The notes under the pieces: model-generated
What the model was told of the DNA's origin: nothing
The model's input: only the letters and a program-made list of their open reading frames with translations
The model's database searches: none
Program-made: the position numbers and the translations under genes
Assembly: GCA_050693155.1 (NCBI GenBank)
Contig: JBOGWA010000094.1
Coordinates: forward strand, 1 to 8,958
Reading direction: 5' to 3'
DNA: 8,958 nt
DNA from: JBOGWA01 sp050693155
Lineage (GTDB): Bacteria > Actinomycetota > UBA4738 > CALAEC01
Part shown: one piece after another, positions 1-5,351 of the stretch
Layout: every line of letters begins with the position of its first letter
Numbering within the stretch: the stretch's first letter is position 1

Positions 1-57
1 CCCTTTCGGGCACCGGATCCTAAATCCGGCGCGTCTCCCGGGTTCCGCCACTCTCGC
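1..57 (-). tRNA. tRNA-Leu(TAG), 3' part cut off by the window edge
   Basis: Read on the minus strand, the 5' end at 57 begins GCGAGAG, followed by TG and the leucine-type D arm GCGGAA...GAGACGCGC. The anticodon loop TTTAGGA (18-24) carries anticodon TAG, closed by the stem CCGGA/TCCGG. The next bases, TGCCCGAAAGGG, start a long variable arm, as expected for a type II (Leu) tRNA. The T arm and acceptor 3' strand lie beyond position 1. It lies 5 nt downstream of tRNA-Lys, so His, Lys and Leu are probably one transcript. Confidence 0.9.
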
Positions 58-62
58 GCGCG

Positions 63-136
63 TGGGCCGTGCAGGACTCGAACCTGCAACCTTGGGCTTA
101 AGAGGCCCCTGCTCTAGCCGATTGAGCTAACGGCCC
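63..136 (-). tRNA. tRNA-Lys(CTT)
   Basis: Minus-strand cloverleaf of 74 nt. The acceptor stem GGGCCGT pairs with ACGGCCC, and the discriminator is A. The anticodon loop CTCTTAA gives CTT (lysine). The T arm GCAGG-TTCGAGT-CCTGC is perfect. The outermost anticodon-stem pair is G-A, a small flaw that does not affect the call. No CCA is encoded. Only 2 nt separate it from tRNA-His upstream, so the two must be cut from one precursor. Confidence 0.96.
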
Positions 137-138
137 AG

Positions 139-213
139 GGTGACCGAGGGGACTCGAACCCCCAACCTTCGGGACCACAACCCGACGCTCTAACCACTTG
201 AGCTACGGCCACC
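139..213 (-). tRNA. tRNA-His(GTG)
   Basis: Minus-strand tRNA with anticodon loop TTGTGGT (GTG, histidine). Acceptor GTGGCCG pairs with CGGTCAC (one G-T wobble). A G at 213 precedes the normal first base and can pair with discriminator C at 139: this is the encoded G-1:C73 pair that marks histidine tRNAs and is the main identity signal for histidyl-tRNA synthetase. It is the first gene of the probable His-Lys-Leu transcript, with a TACAAT box 11 nt upstream. Confidence 0.96.
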
Positions 214-222
214 ATGTGAGAT

Positions 223-230
223 CGATTGTA
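223..230 (-). promoter_or_regulatory. Probable -10 promoter box of tRNA-His-Lys-Leu
   Basis: The minus strand reads TACAATCG, with TACAAT 11 nt before the encoded 5' G of tRNA-His. It matches the bacterial TANNNT -10 consensus well and fits an octamer, TA(G/C)AATCG, found before three other genes in the window. I see no convincing -35 hexamer; its expected place falls inside tRNA-Arg. Confidence 0.5.
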
Positions 231-239
231 ATGAGGGCC

Positions 240-315
240 TGGCGCGCCGGGAGGGATTCGAACCCCCGACCCGCTGCTTAGAAGGCAGCCGCTCTGTCCC
301 CTGAGCTACCGGCGC
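240..315 (-). tRNA. tRNA-Arg(TCT) with encoded CCA
   Basis: Minus-strand tRNA. Acceptor GCGCCGG pairs perfectly with CCGGCGC, the discriminator is G (243), and CCA follows directly in the genome (240-242). The anticodon loop CTTCTAA gives TCT, which reads AGA (and probably AGG) arginine codons. The T arm GGGGG-TTCGAAT-CCCTC contains one wobble pair. It is the only complete tRNA here with a genomic CCA end. A promoter-like TACAAT lies between it and tRNA-His, so it may be a separate unit. Confidence 0.96.
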
Positions 316-326
316 GGGTGTCCAGA

Positions 327-347
327 CGGTCCAGTGTAGGCGGACCG
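327..347 (-). terminator. Stem-loop after the sortase-substrate gene, possible terminator
   Basis: CGGTCC (327-332) and GGACCG (342-347) form a perfect 6-bp stem with a 9-nt loop. It starts 3 bases past the stop codon of the sortase-substrate gene (350-688, minus strand). There is no U tract. The loop holds TACACT (minus strand, 333-338), which could also be a -10 box for tRNA-Arg, whose 5' end is 17 nt further on. Terminator and promoter readings are both possible. Confidence 0.3.
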
Positions 348-349
348 AC

Positions 350-688
350 CTAGCGGACGGGCTGTCTGGACGCTCTCCAGAGGACGCCGGAGAGAAGCGT
401 GAGGGCCGCCCCGATGAAGAGCCAGGGCTTCGGATCCCCGCCCGTCTCTGCCAGCCCGTCAGGCATCTCTGGTGTCGGGCTCGGCTCCACTGTGGGCGTC
501 GGGCTCGGTTCGGGCGAAGGCGATTCCGTGGGGGTCGGCGCGACCGTTTCGGTTGGCGTCGGGGTGGGAAGCGCCTGCGCCGGTTCCTCCCCCTTGGTTC
601 CACGAGCGACCGCGAGTGCCACGGACAGCGAGAAGACGACGAGAATCGCAAGAGCGAACGGAAGCGCCCCGCGCTTCGGTCCGGGCAC
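350..688 (-). CDS. Small LAXTG-anchored surface protein (sortase substrate), no globular domain
   Basis: A 112-residue protein starting with GTG at 688, with a good Shine-Dalgarno AAGGAG (694-699) 5 nt upstream. Residues 1-6 are basic, 8-29 are a hydrophobic export signal, and about 37-76 are a low-complexity stalk of Pro, Thr, Ser and Glu (PTPTPTE, SPSPEPSPTP). The sorting signal follows: LAETG at 79-83, a hydrophobic segment at about 89-104 and an Arg-containing tail (R105, R108, R112). This order is that of cell-wall sorting signals. LAXTG is the motif preferred by class E sortases of actinobacteria (established knowledge), so transfer to the peptidoglycan is inferred. After signal removal and sortase cleavage only about 50 disordered residues would remain, with no recognisable binding or enzyme domain. 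No sortase gene is in the window. It stands alone among tRNAs. The architecture is clear; the function is unknown. Confidence 0.85.
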   Translation of the reverse strand: MPGPKRGALPFALAILVVFSLSVALAVARGTKGEEPAQALPTPTPTETVAPTPTESPSPEPSPTPTVEPSPTPEMPDGLAETGGDPKPWLFIGAALTLLSGVLWRASRQPVR

Positions 689-693
689 CGGAA

Positions 694-699
694 CTCCTT
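694..699 (-). promoter_or_regulatory. Ribosome binding site fixing the GTG start of the sortase-substrate gene
   Basis: The minus strand reads AAGGAG, then 5 nt, then GTG at 688. The purine run continues upstream (GGAGGGG). No ATG in this frame gives a longer protein with a better site, so this element decides the start. Confidence 0.7.
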
Positions 700-715
700 C
701 CCCTCCGAGGTCGGC

Positions 716-723
716 CGATTCTA
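716..723 (-). promoter_or_regulatory. Probable -10 promoter box of the sortase-substrate gene
   Basis: The minus strand reads TAGAATCG, with TAGAAT as the -10 hexamer, 27 nt before the GTG at 688. That gives a leader of about 20 nt carrying the AAGGAG site. The same octamer occurs before tRNA-Pro and tig. CTGGTG at 741-746 has -35 spacing (17 nt) but is a poor match to TTGACA. Confidence 0.45.
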
Positions 724-833
724 ACAGCCGCCCCGGTCCCCACCAGCCATTTTGGCGGACCGCAGCGTTCGGGGGGCGGAGCGGCTCGCCGCGATGCTAG
801 CCGGTTGCGGCATTTCGGTCAAAACGCGGGTAA

Positions 834-923
834 GCGGGGGGTTCGGGGGGATAGCTCGCCAATGGTGGCGGAAGCCGATCTTGGCGCGAGGCGAGCGGTC
901 CCCCGATCGGCGGGGGGTTCGGG
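834..923. repeat. G-rich 14-bp direct repeat beside tRNA-Gly
   Basis: GCGGGGGGTTCGGG occurs at 834-847 and again at 910-923, the second copy touching the 3' end of tRNA-Gly. A related run, GTTCGGGGGGCGG, lies near 768-780. The stretch 700-923 holds no gene that I can support: only these G runs and a hairpin at 900-916. The repeats may be old duplications around a terminator, or just low complexity. Confidence 0.45.
900..916 (-). terminator. GC hairpin after tRNA-Gly, possible terminator
   Basis: CCCCC (900-904) and GGGGG (912-916) pair around the 7-nt loop GATCGGC, starting 7 nt past the 3' end of tRNA-Gly on the minus strand. There is no U tract. GC-rich hairpins without U tracts are often proposed as terminators in high-GC actinobacteria; the role here is inferred from position only. 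Confidence 0.3.
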
Positions 924-994
924 AGCGGGTGAGGGGAATCGAACCCCCGTAGCCAGCTTGGAAGGCTGGAGCTCTACCACTGAGCTACACCCGC
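924..994 (-). tRNA. tRNA-Gly(TCC)
   Basis: A 71-nt minus-strand cloverleaf. Acceptor GCGGGTG pairs perfectly with CACCCGC, with discriminator T (U in RNA), as usual for glycine tRNAs. The anticodon loop CTTCCAA gives TCC (glycine, GGA codons). T arm GGGG-TTCGATT-CCCC. No CCA is encoded. It is divergent from tRNA-Pro across a 62-bp gap that must hold both promoters. Confidence 0.96.
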
Positions 995-1043
995 GGAACG
1001 ACGCACACACGGTAACAGTGGTCTTCCGGGGATGCAGGGAGCC

Positions 1044-1051
1044 TAGAATCG
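1044..1051 (+). promoter_or_regulatory. Probable -10 promoter box of tRNA-Pro
   Basis: TAGAATCG, with TAGAAT ending 7 nt before the mature 5' end of tRNA-Pro, exactly where transcription would start at or near base 1 of the tRNA. It is identical to the octamer before tig (3967) and the sortase-substrate gene (716). No recognisable -35 element is seen around 1020-1027. Confidence 0.55.
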
Positions 1052-1056
1052 CGCCG

Positions 1057-1131
1057 CGGGGCGTAGCGCAGCCTGGTTAGCGCGCGTGCTTTGGGAGCAC
1101 GAGGTCGGCGGTTCGAATCCGCCCGCCCCGA
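1057..1131 (+). tRNA. tRNA-Pro(TGG)
   Basis: A 75-nt plus-strand tRNA. Acceptor CGGGGCG pairs with CGCCCCG, discriminator A. The anticodon loop TTTGGGA carries TGG (proline). D arm GCGC...GCGC; T arm GGCGG-TTCGAAT-CCGCC. No CCA is encoded. It faces the same way as the acylase gene, with two stem-loops in between. Confidence 0.96.
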
Positions 1132-1153
1132 CGATCGTTCCCCCCGACGATTG
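1132..1153 (+). terminator. Stem-loop right after tRNA-Pro
   Basis: CGATCGT (1132-1138) pairs with ACGATTG (1147-1153), 7 bp with one G-T wobble, around the 8-nt loop TCCCCCCG. It begins at the first base after the tRNA. It may act in 3'-end processing or termination of tRNA-Pro. No U tract is present. Confidence 0.35.
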
Positions 1154-1160
1154 CCCTCGA

Positions 1161-1180
1161 GTCCGGCGAACGCGCCGGAT
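1161..1180 (+). terminator. Strong GC stem-loop between tRNA-Pro and the acylase gene
   Basis: TCCGGCG (1162-1168) and CGCCGGA (1173-1179) form a perfect 7-bp stem around the tetraloop AACG, extended by a G-T pair at 1161/1180. It is the most stable-looking hairpin between genes in the window. It is followed by TGGCAGG rather than a U tract. The likely role is termination of the tRNA-Pro transcript or a stable fold in the acylase mRNA leader. Confidence 0.45.
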
Positions 1181-1193
1181 GGCAGGATTCCCC

Positions 1194-1216
1194 AGGGAGG
1201 GATAGAAAGACCTATC
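1194..1216 (+). promoter_or_regulatory. Distant Shine-Dalgarno sequence and dyad before the acylase start
   Basis: AGGGAGGG (1194-1201) is the only good Shine-Dalgarno match upstream, but it ends 18 nt before the ATG at 1220, about twice the usual distance. The gap holds a dyad, GATAG (1201-1205) and CTATC (1212-1216). Folding it would bring the site closer to the ATG. TAGAAA inside the dyad also resembles a -10 box. No other start gives a signal peptide. Confidence 0.35.
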
Positions 1217-1219
1217 AAG

Positions 1220-3934
1220 ATGACGCGCCGAGCCCGCTACGCGCAACGGTTCACCTTGGTTGCCCTCCTTCCCCTCCTTGCAGGCGTGCTCGCGCCGGGG
1301 GCATCGGCCGGGGGAGCCGCTTCCGCGGGAAGGCTCAACGAGCCGTACCGGGACCTCGGAATCACGACGCTCAACATCCTTCCTCCGGGCCAGGGCAAGT
1401 ACTTGAACGCCCTGGAGCTGGTCCAGGCACAAGCGATAGGTATCCAGCCCTCCCAGAACACCGACCAGATCGAGATGTACGACTCGCTGGTTCAGGGATA
1501 CCGAACGCTTCGACCCGGGCGTCTCGACCGGTACTTCAAAGACGCCTCTTTTGGCGTTCCACGCCAGCGCGTCACTCGCCGTTATTCCCCGCGTGAGGGT
1601 GTTGTCATCCTGCGCGACCAGTTCCAGGTCCCCCACGTCTACGGCGCCACCCGTGGCGACACGATGTTCGGCTCCGGGTACGTCTCGGCAGAGGACCGGC
1701 TCTTCATGATGGACGTTCTCCGCCACGTGGGCCGCGCTCGCCTCTCGCAGTTCCTCGGGGCGAGCCCGGAGAATCTCGCGATGGACCGCGCCCAGTTCGC
1801 GTTCGCCGACTACACGGAAGAAGAGTGGCTCGCGATGCAGGATCGGCTTGTCGAGCTAGACCCGGTCCTGGGTGGGCAGGTCATCGAAGACATCCAGTAC
1901 TACACGGCCGGGATCTACCAGTACATCGACGAGGCGCGAATGGATCCGACCAAGCTGTCAGGTGAGTACGGCGCGCTGCAGGTGCTCCCAGAGCCGTGGC
2001 TCCCAACCGACACGGCTGCCGCGGCGTCGGTCATCGTCGCGTCGCTTGGCGCCGGCGGGGGCGGCGAGCTCGAGAACGCGGCCTTCCTCGATGCCCTCGA
2101 GAACGAGGGCTACTCGCCGGCGGAGGCGCGTCGGATCTTTGACGACCTCCGGTTCGCAGAGGATCCGGAGGCGCCGGTCACGGCGGATGGACGGTTCCCG
2201 TGGAACAACGACCTCGGGCCCGTCGACCCCGCAGCCGTGGCCCGTCCCGACGACGCTGCAGAGATCCTTGCGAGCATTCCCGCTCGCCCGAACACGATCA
2301 CCGGTCCATTCGGCCCAATCCAACTCGGGTTCCCCGACGCGGCGAGCAACGCGCTCCTCGTCGGGTCGAGGCTTTCGGAGAGCGGCCGCCCCCTGGCCGT
2401 GTTCGGGCCGCAGACCGGGTACTGGTCTCCGGAGATCCTGATGGAGATCGATATGCACGGCCCGGGCATCCACGCACGGGGCGCGGCCTTCCCGGGCCTC
2501 TCCCTCTACGTCCTCCTGGGCCGTGGTGATGGGTATGCATGGAGCGCCACGTCGGCGGGTGGGGACCAGGTGGACATCTACGCCGTCAAGCTCTGCAATC
2601 CCGACGGGGGTGAGCCCGCTCTCGACAGCACGTCGTATGTCAACGGGTCGGGCAAGTGCGAGGCCATGGAGATCCGCGAGCTCTCCTACGTGGCCAAGCC
2701 GAGCGCCGGGGGGGTGCCGGATTCCTCCCAGGCCCCGGGCAACATCCTGGTCGAGCTTCGTTCGGAGCGAACCGACTACGGCCTGGTTCGCGCTCGAGGA
2801 ACCATCAAGGGGAAGCCGGTCGCGTTCACGATTCTCCGTTCGAGCTATGGGGGAGAGGTCGACTCAGCGCTCACCTACGTCGAGATGCTCGACCCGCGAC
2901 GGATCAACGGACCACGGGACTTTCAGCGCGCGTTCAGCCGTTTCTCATCGACCTTCAACTGGTTCTATGTCGACGGTCGCCACATCGCGTATCAGCTGGG
3001 CGGGTATCACCCGCTCAGGGCCAGGGGCGTGGATCCGGATCTGCCGGTCTGGGGGCAACCGCAGTGGCGCTGGCGGGGCCTTCTCTCGTTCCGTGACACG
3101 CCGAAGGCCACCGACCCCGCGAAGGGCTACATCACGAGCTGGAACAACAAGCAGGCTCACGGCTTCCGAGCCAACGACGGGCAGTGGTCCTACGGACCCG
3201 TCTACCGCAGCCAACCGCTCGACGACAGGATCGTCGACGCCGCGCGAGACGACCGAAAGATAAGTCTCGTGGAGCTGGTGCAGGCCATGGAGGACGCGGC
3301 CACCGTCGACCTCCGGGGCGACAAGGTGCTCCCATTCATGCTCCGGGTAATCGGCAAGCCGAAGGACGCTCGGCTGGGGCGGGTGGTCGACCTCCTCTGG
3401 AAGTGGCGCCGCGCCGGGGCGCATCGCGCAGACCTCGCGAAGCCGTTTAACAGCGAGTACGACCACGCGGCCGCGGTCGCGGTGATGGACGAATGGTGGA
3501 GCCGAGCGCTCGAGGCGGTCTTCAAACCGGCGCTGGGCAAGGCGTTCGACGACATGCCGATCAGCCACCACAATCCGCCCGGTCCGGTCGGGAGCTCGAT
3601 GCAGACCGGCTGGTACGGGCAACTTCAGAAGGACCTTCGGACGATCCTCGGCTTGCCCGTTAGGGGCAAGTTCTCTCGGATCTATTGCGGGAAGGGAAGC
3701 CTGACCCGTTGTCGAGCGGCGCTCGAGGGGAGCCTGAAGGGCGCCGTCTCGGTGCTCGAGAACCAGTACGGGCCGAACCCCAGGAGCTGGGGAGCGAACG
3801 AAGAGGGTGACCGGATCCAGTTCGTCACCCTCGGTGTCCAGGGGCAGGAATCGATGCAGTGGCAGAACCGACCCACGTTCCAGCAAGTCGTCGAGTTCGC
3901 GCCTCCGAGCCGCCCGAGAAGCCGCAGTCGCTGA
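1220..3934 (+). CDS. Secreted penicillin acylase family Ntn-hydrolase precursor
   Basis: A 904-residue precursor. The frame stays open upstream into tRNA-Pro, so I chose ATG 1220, which gives a clean signal peptide: basic RRARYAQR, a hydrophobic core at about 12-25, and likely cleavage after ASA near residue 31. Residues 128-180 match the family's alpha-chain signature (VVILRDQFQVPHVYGATRGD, then FGSGYVSAEDRLF and GRARLSQFLG). Ser376, in A-S-N (codon 2345), is the expected nucleophile, freed by self-cleavage between Ala375 and Ser376 into alpha and beta chains. Downstream lie VDGRHIAYQLGGYHPLR and SWNNKQ (641-643 WNN), matching the family's beta-chain N-x-N-N region. Cys pairs 459/480 and 823/831 could form disulfides outside the cell. 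The family hydrolyses amide bonds of beta-lactams, acyl-homoserine lactones or lipopeptides; the substrate cannot be told here. About 95 residues lie between the signal and the first catalytic motif, more than in the classic enzymes. No anchor is visible. It has no partner gene nearby. Confidence 0.9.
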   Translation: MTRRARYAQRFTLVALLPLLAGVLAPGASAGGAASAGRLNEPYRDLGITTLNILPPGQGKYLNALELVQAQAIGIQPSQNTDQIEMYDSLVQGYRTLRPGRLDRYFKDASFGVPRQRVTRRYSPREGVVILRDQFQVPHVYGATRGDTMFGSGYVSAEDRLFMMDVLRHVGRARLSQFLGASPENLAMDRAQFAFADYTEEEWLAMQDRLVELDPVLGGQVIEDIQYYTAGIYQYIDEARMDPTKLSGEYGALQVLPEPWLPTDTAAAASVIVASLGAGGGGELENAAFLDALENEGYSPAEARRIFDDLRFAEDPEAPVTADGRFPWNNDLGPVDPAAVARPDDAAEILASIPARPNTITGPFGPIQLGFPDAASNALLVGSRLSESGRPLAVFGPQTGYWSPEILMEIDMHGPGIHARGAAFPGLSLYVLLGRGDGYAWSATSAGGDQVDIYAVKLCNPDGGEPALDSTSYVNGSGKCEAMEIRELSYVAKPSAGGVPDSSQAPGNILVELRSERTDYGLVRARGTIKGKPVAFTILRSSYGGEVDSALTYVEMLDPRRINGPRDFQRAFSRFSSTFNWFYVDGRHIAYQLGGYHPLRARGVDPDLPVWGQPQWRWRGLLSFRDTPKATDPAKGYITSWNNKQAHGFRANDGQWSYGPVYRSQPLDDRIVDAARDDRKISLVELVQAMEDAATVDLRGDKVLPFMLRVIGKPKDARLGRVVDLLWKWRRAGAHRADLAKPFNSEYDHAAAVAVMDEWWSRALEAVFKPALGKAFDDMPISHHNPPGPVGSSMQTGWYGQLQKDLRTILGLPVRGKFSRIYCGKGSLTRCRAALEGSLKGAVSVLENQYGPNPRSWGANEEGDRIQFVTLGVQGQESMQWQNRPTFQQVVEFAPPSRPRSRSR

Positions 3935-3966
3935 GCCTCCAGGCGGCCGTTCCAGCATCTCTGCCC

Positions 3967-3974
3967 TAGAATCG
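3967..3974 (+). promoter_or_regulatory. Probable -10 promoter box of the tig-clpP-clpX operon
   Basis: TAGAATCG, identical to the box before tRNA-Pro. Transcription would start near 3980, leaving a short leader of about 16 nt with GAGG at 3985-3988, 7 nt before the GTG at 3996. The 61-bp gap after the acylase stop shows no clear terminator, so read-through from the acylase is possible. No -35 match is seen. Confidence 0.5.
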
Positions 3975-3995
3975 CCGGACCCCTGAGGATCGCCC

Positions 3996-5351
3996 GTGCA
4001 GACCACCCTGGAAGAAGTCGACAAGCACAAGGTCAAGCTCACCGTCGAGGTCACGCCCGACGAGGTGAAGCCCGTCCTCGACCTCGCGTACCGCCACCTC
4101 GCTGAGTCCGTGAAAGTTCCCGGATTCAGGAAGGGAAAGGTGCCGCGGAAGATCATCGACACGCATGCGGGCCGCGGAGCCGTCATGCAGGAATTTCTCG
4201 AGCACGCCCTGCCGAGCTTCTATCGCGATGCCCTGCGGGAACAGGATCTGGCTCCGATCTCCGACCCGGAGTTCGAGGACGTCGACGTCTCCGACCTCGC
4301 TGCCCACGGGCTGCGATTCAGCGCGACAGTCGAGACCCGCCCGCGGCTCACGTTCGTCGAGGCCGACTACACGGGGATCTCCGTCGAGCGACCACCCGTG
4401 GCCGTTTCCGAGTCAGACCTCGACGAGCAACTGGAGCATCTCCGCGACCGCTTCGCCGAGCTGGAGACGGCGGAGCGACCGGCTCGCCCCGGCGACTACA
4501 TCGTCGCCGACATTCGCGCATACGTCCACGAAGAGGAAATCCCCGAAGCGACAGGGCAAGACGTGCTCTACGAGGTGGGGAGTGGCGCGATCGTCCCCGA
4601 GCTCGATCGAGAGATCGAGGGGAAACGGAAGGGCGACATCATCAAGTTCAACGCGACGCTGCCCGATCGCTTCGGCGACAACGCCGGGCGGGAGGTCGCG
4701 TTCCAGGTTCTCGTCAAGGAAGTTAAGGCAAAGCACCTTCCGCAGCTCGACGACGAGTTCGCGAAGACAGCGTCCGAGTTCGACACCCTCGAAGAGTTGA
4801 AGGCCGACATCCGCAAGAAACTCGGGATGCTAAAAGAGGTCGCCGCCGACGCGGCGCTCCGCGACCGGGTGCTTCAGAGCCTCATCGACACGGTAGACGT
4901 GCAGCTGCCGGATCGTCTCGTCGACCAAGAGACGGAATCGCGGGTCCGGAGCGCGAGCGAGCGAGCCGAGCGGCAGGGAACGACGCTCGAGGCCGTCCTG
5001 CAAGCGTCGAACATCGACGAGCTTCAGTTTCGTTCCGACGCGAGGGCCCACGCGATCCGCGCGATCAAGGCCGACCTTGCGCTCGAGGCGGTCGCCCGCG
5101 GGGAGAGCATCCGCGTGACGGACGAGGAACTCGACGAGACCGTCGCGGCGATCGCCCGCGACGCGGGGCGAAAACCGGAGGAGGTTCGCCGCGCGCTCGA
5201 AGCGACGGGACAGATCATCGCCGTAGCCGGTGATATCATCAGATCGAAAGCGCTCGACGTCGTCGTGGCGCACGCGAACGTGGCGGGCGACGACGGTTTC
5301 CCCGAGACAGCAGAGGAACCGAGCCCGCCAACCGAAGGGAAGGAAGCGTGA
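3996..5351 (+). CDS. tig: Trigger factor, ribosome-associated chaperone
   Basis: A 451-residue protein starting at GTG 3996 with GAGG 7 nt upstream. Trigger factor sits at the ribosomal exit tunnel and shields nascent chains. Residues 1-about 115 are the ribosome-binding domain with the signature GFRKGKVP (43-50). Residues about 164-245 occupy the FKBP-type peptidyl-prolyl isomerase position (GSGAIVPELDREIEGKRKGD). Residues about 246-430 are the helical C-terminal chaperone arms, beginning LPQLDDEFAK. The tail is acidic and Pro-rich (EEPSPPTEGKEA). The isomerase domain is divergent: where many family members have IPGFE this one has VPELD, and the usual TFP reads TLP, so prolyl isomerase activity may be weak (inference). 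Length is normal for the family (about 430-480). It overlaps clpP by four bases, so expression of chaperone and protease is coupled. Confidence 0.97.
   Translation: MQTTLEEVDKHKVKLTVEVTPDEVKPVLDLAYRHLAESVKVPGFRKGKVPRKIIDTHAGRGAVMQEFLEHALPSFYRDALREQDLAPISDPEFEDVDVSDLAAHGLRFSATVETRPRLTFVEADYTGISVERPPVAVSESDLDEQLEHLRDRFAELETAERPARPGDYIVADIRAYVHEEEIPEATGQDVLYEVGSGAIVPELDREIEGKRKGDIIKFNATLPDRFGDNAGREVAFQVLVKEVKAKHLPQLDDEFAKTASEFDTLEELKADIRKKLGMLKEVAADAALRDRVLQSLIDTVDVQLPDRLVDQETESRVRSASERAERQGTTLEAVLQASNIDELQFRSDARAHAIRAIKADLALEAVARGESIRVTDEELDETVAAIARDAGRKPEEVRRALEATGQIIAVAGDIIRSKALDVVVAHANVAGDDGFPETAEEPSPPTEGKEA
5335..5346 (+). promoter_or_regulatory. Ribosome binding site of clpP inside the end of tig
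   Basis: AAGGGAAGGAAG lies within the last codons of tig, ending 1 nt before the GTG at 5348; its AAGGGAAGG core (5335-5343) has 4 nt spacing. Together with the GTGA stop/start overlap (5348-5351) it points to translational coupling of clpP to tig. Confidence 0.6.

Noticed and set aside
836..850. A canonical G-quadruplex from the G6-TTC-G6 run
   Set aside because: With GGG at 828-830 there are only three separate runs of three or more G's nearby; a standard four-tract motif is not met without splitting a run.
399..1080. Plus-strand open frames across the sortase-substrate gene and tRNA-Gly
   Set aside because: Their Gly/Val repeats are the reverse complement of the Pro/Thr stalk codons, and one frame runs through tRNA-Gly. 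The minus-strand gene has a good ribosome site and a meaningful architecture.
1091..1219. An earlier start for the acylase, adding 43 residues
   Set aside because: That start lies inside tRNA-Pro, and the extension would bury the signal peptide behind a polar stretch.
2945..4186. A 413-residue minus-strand frame across the acylase end and tig start
   Set aside because: It spans two well supported plus-strand genes and the gap between them and has no recognisable motif.
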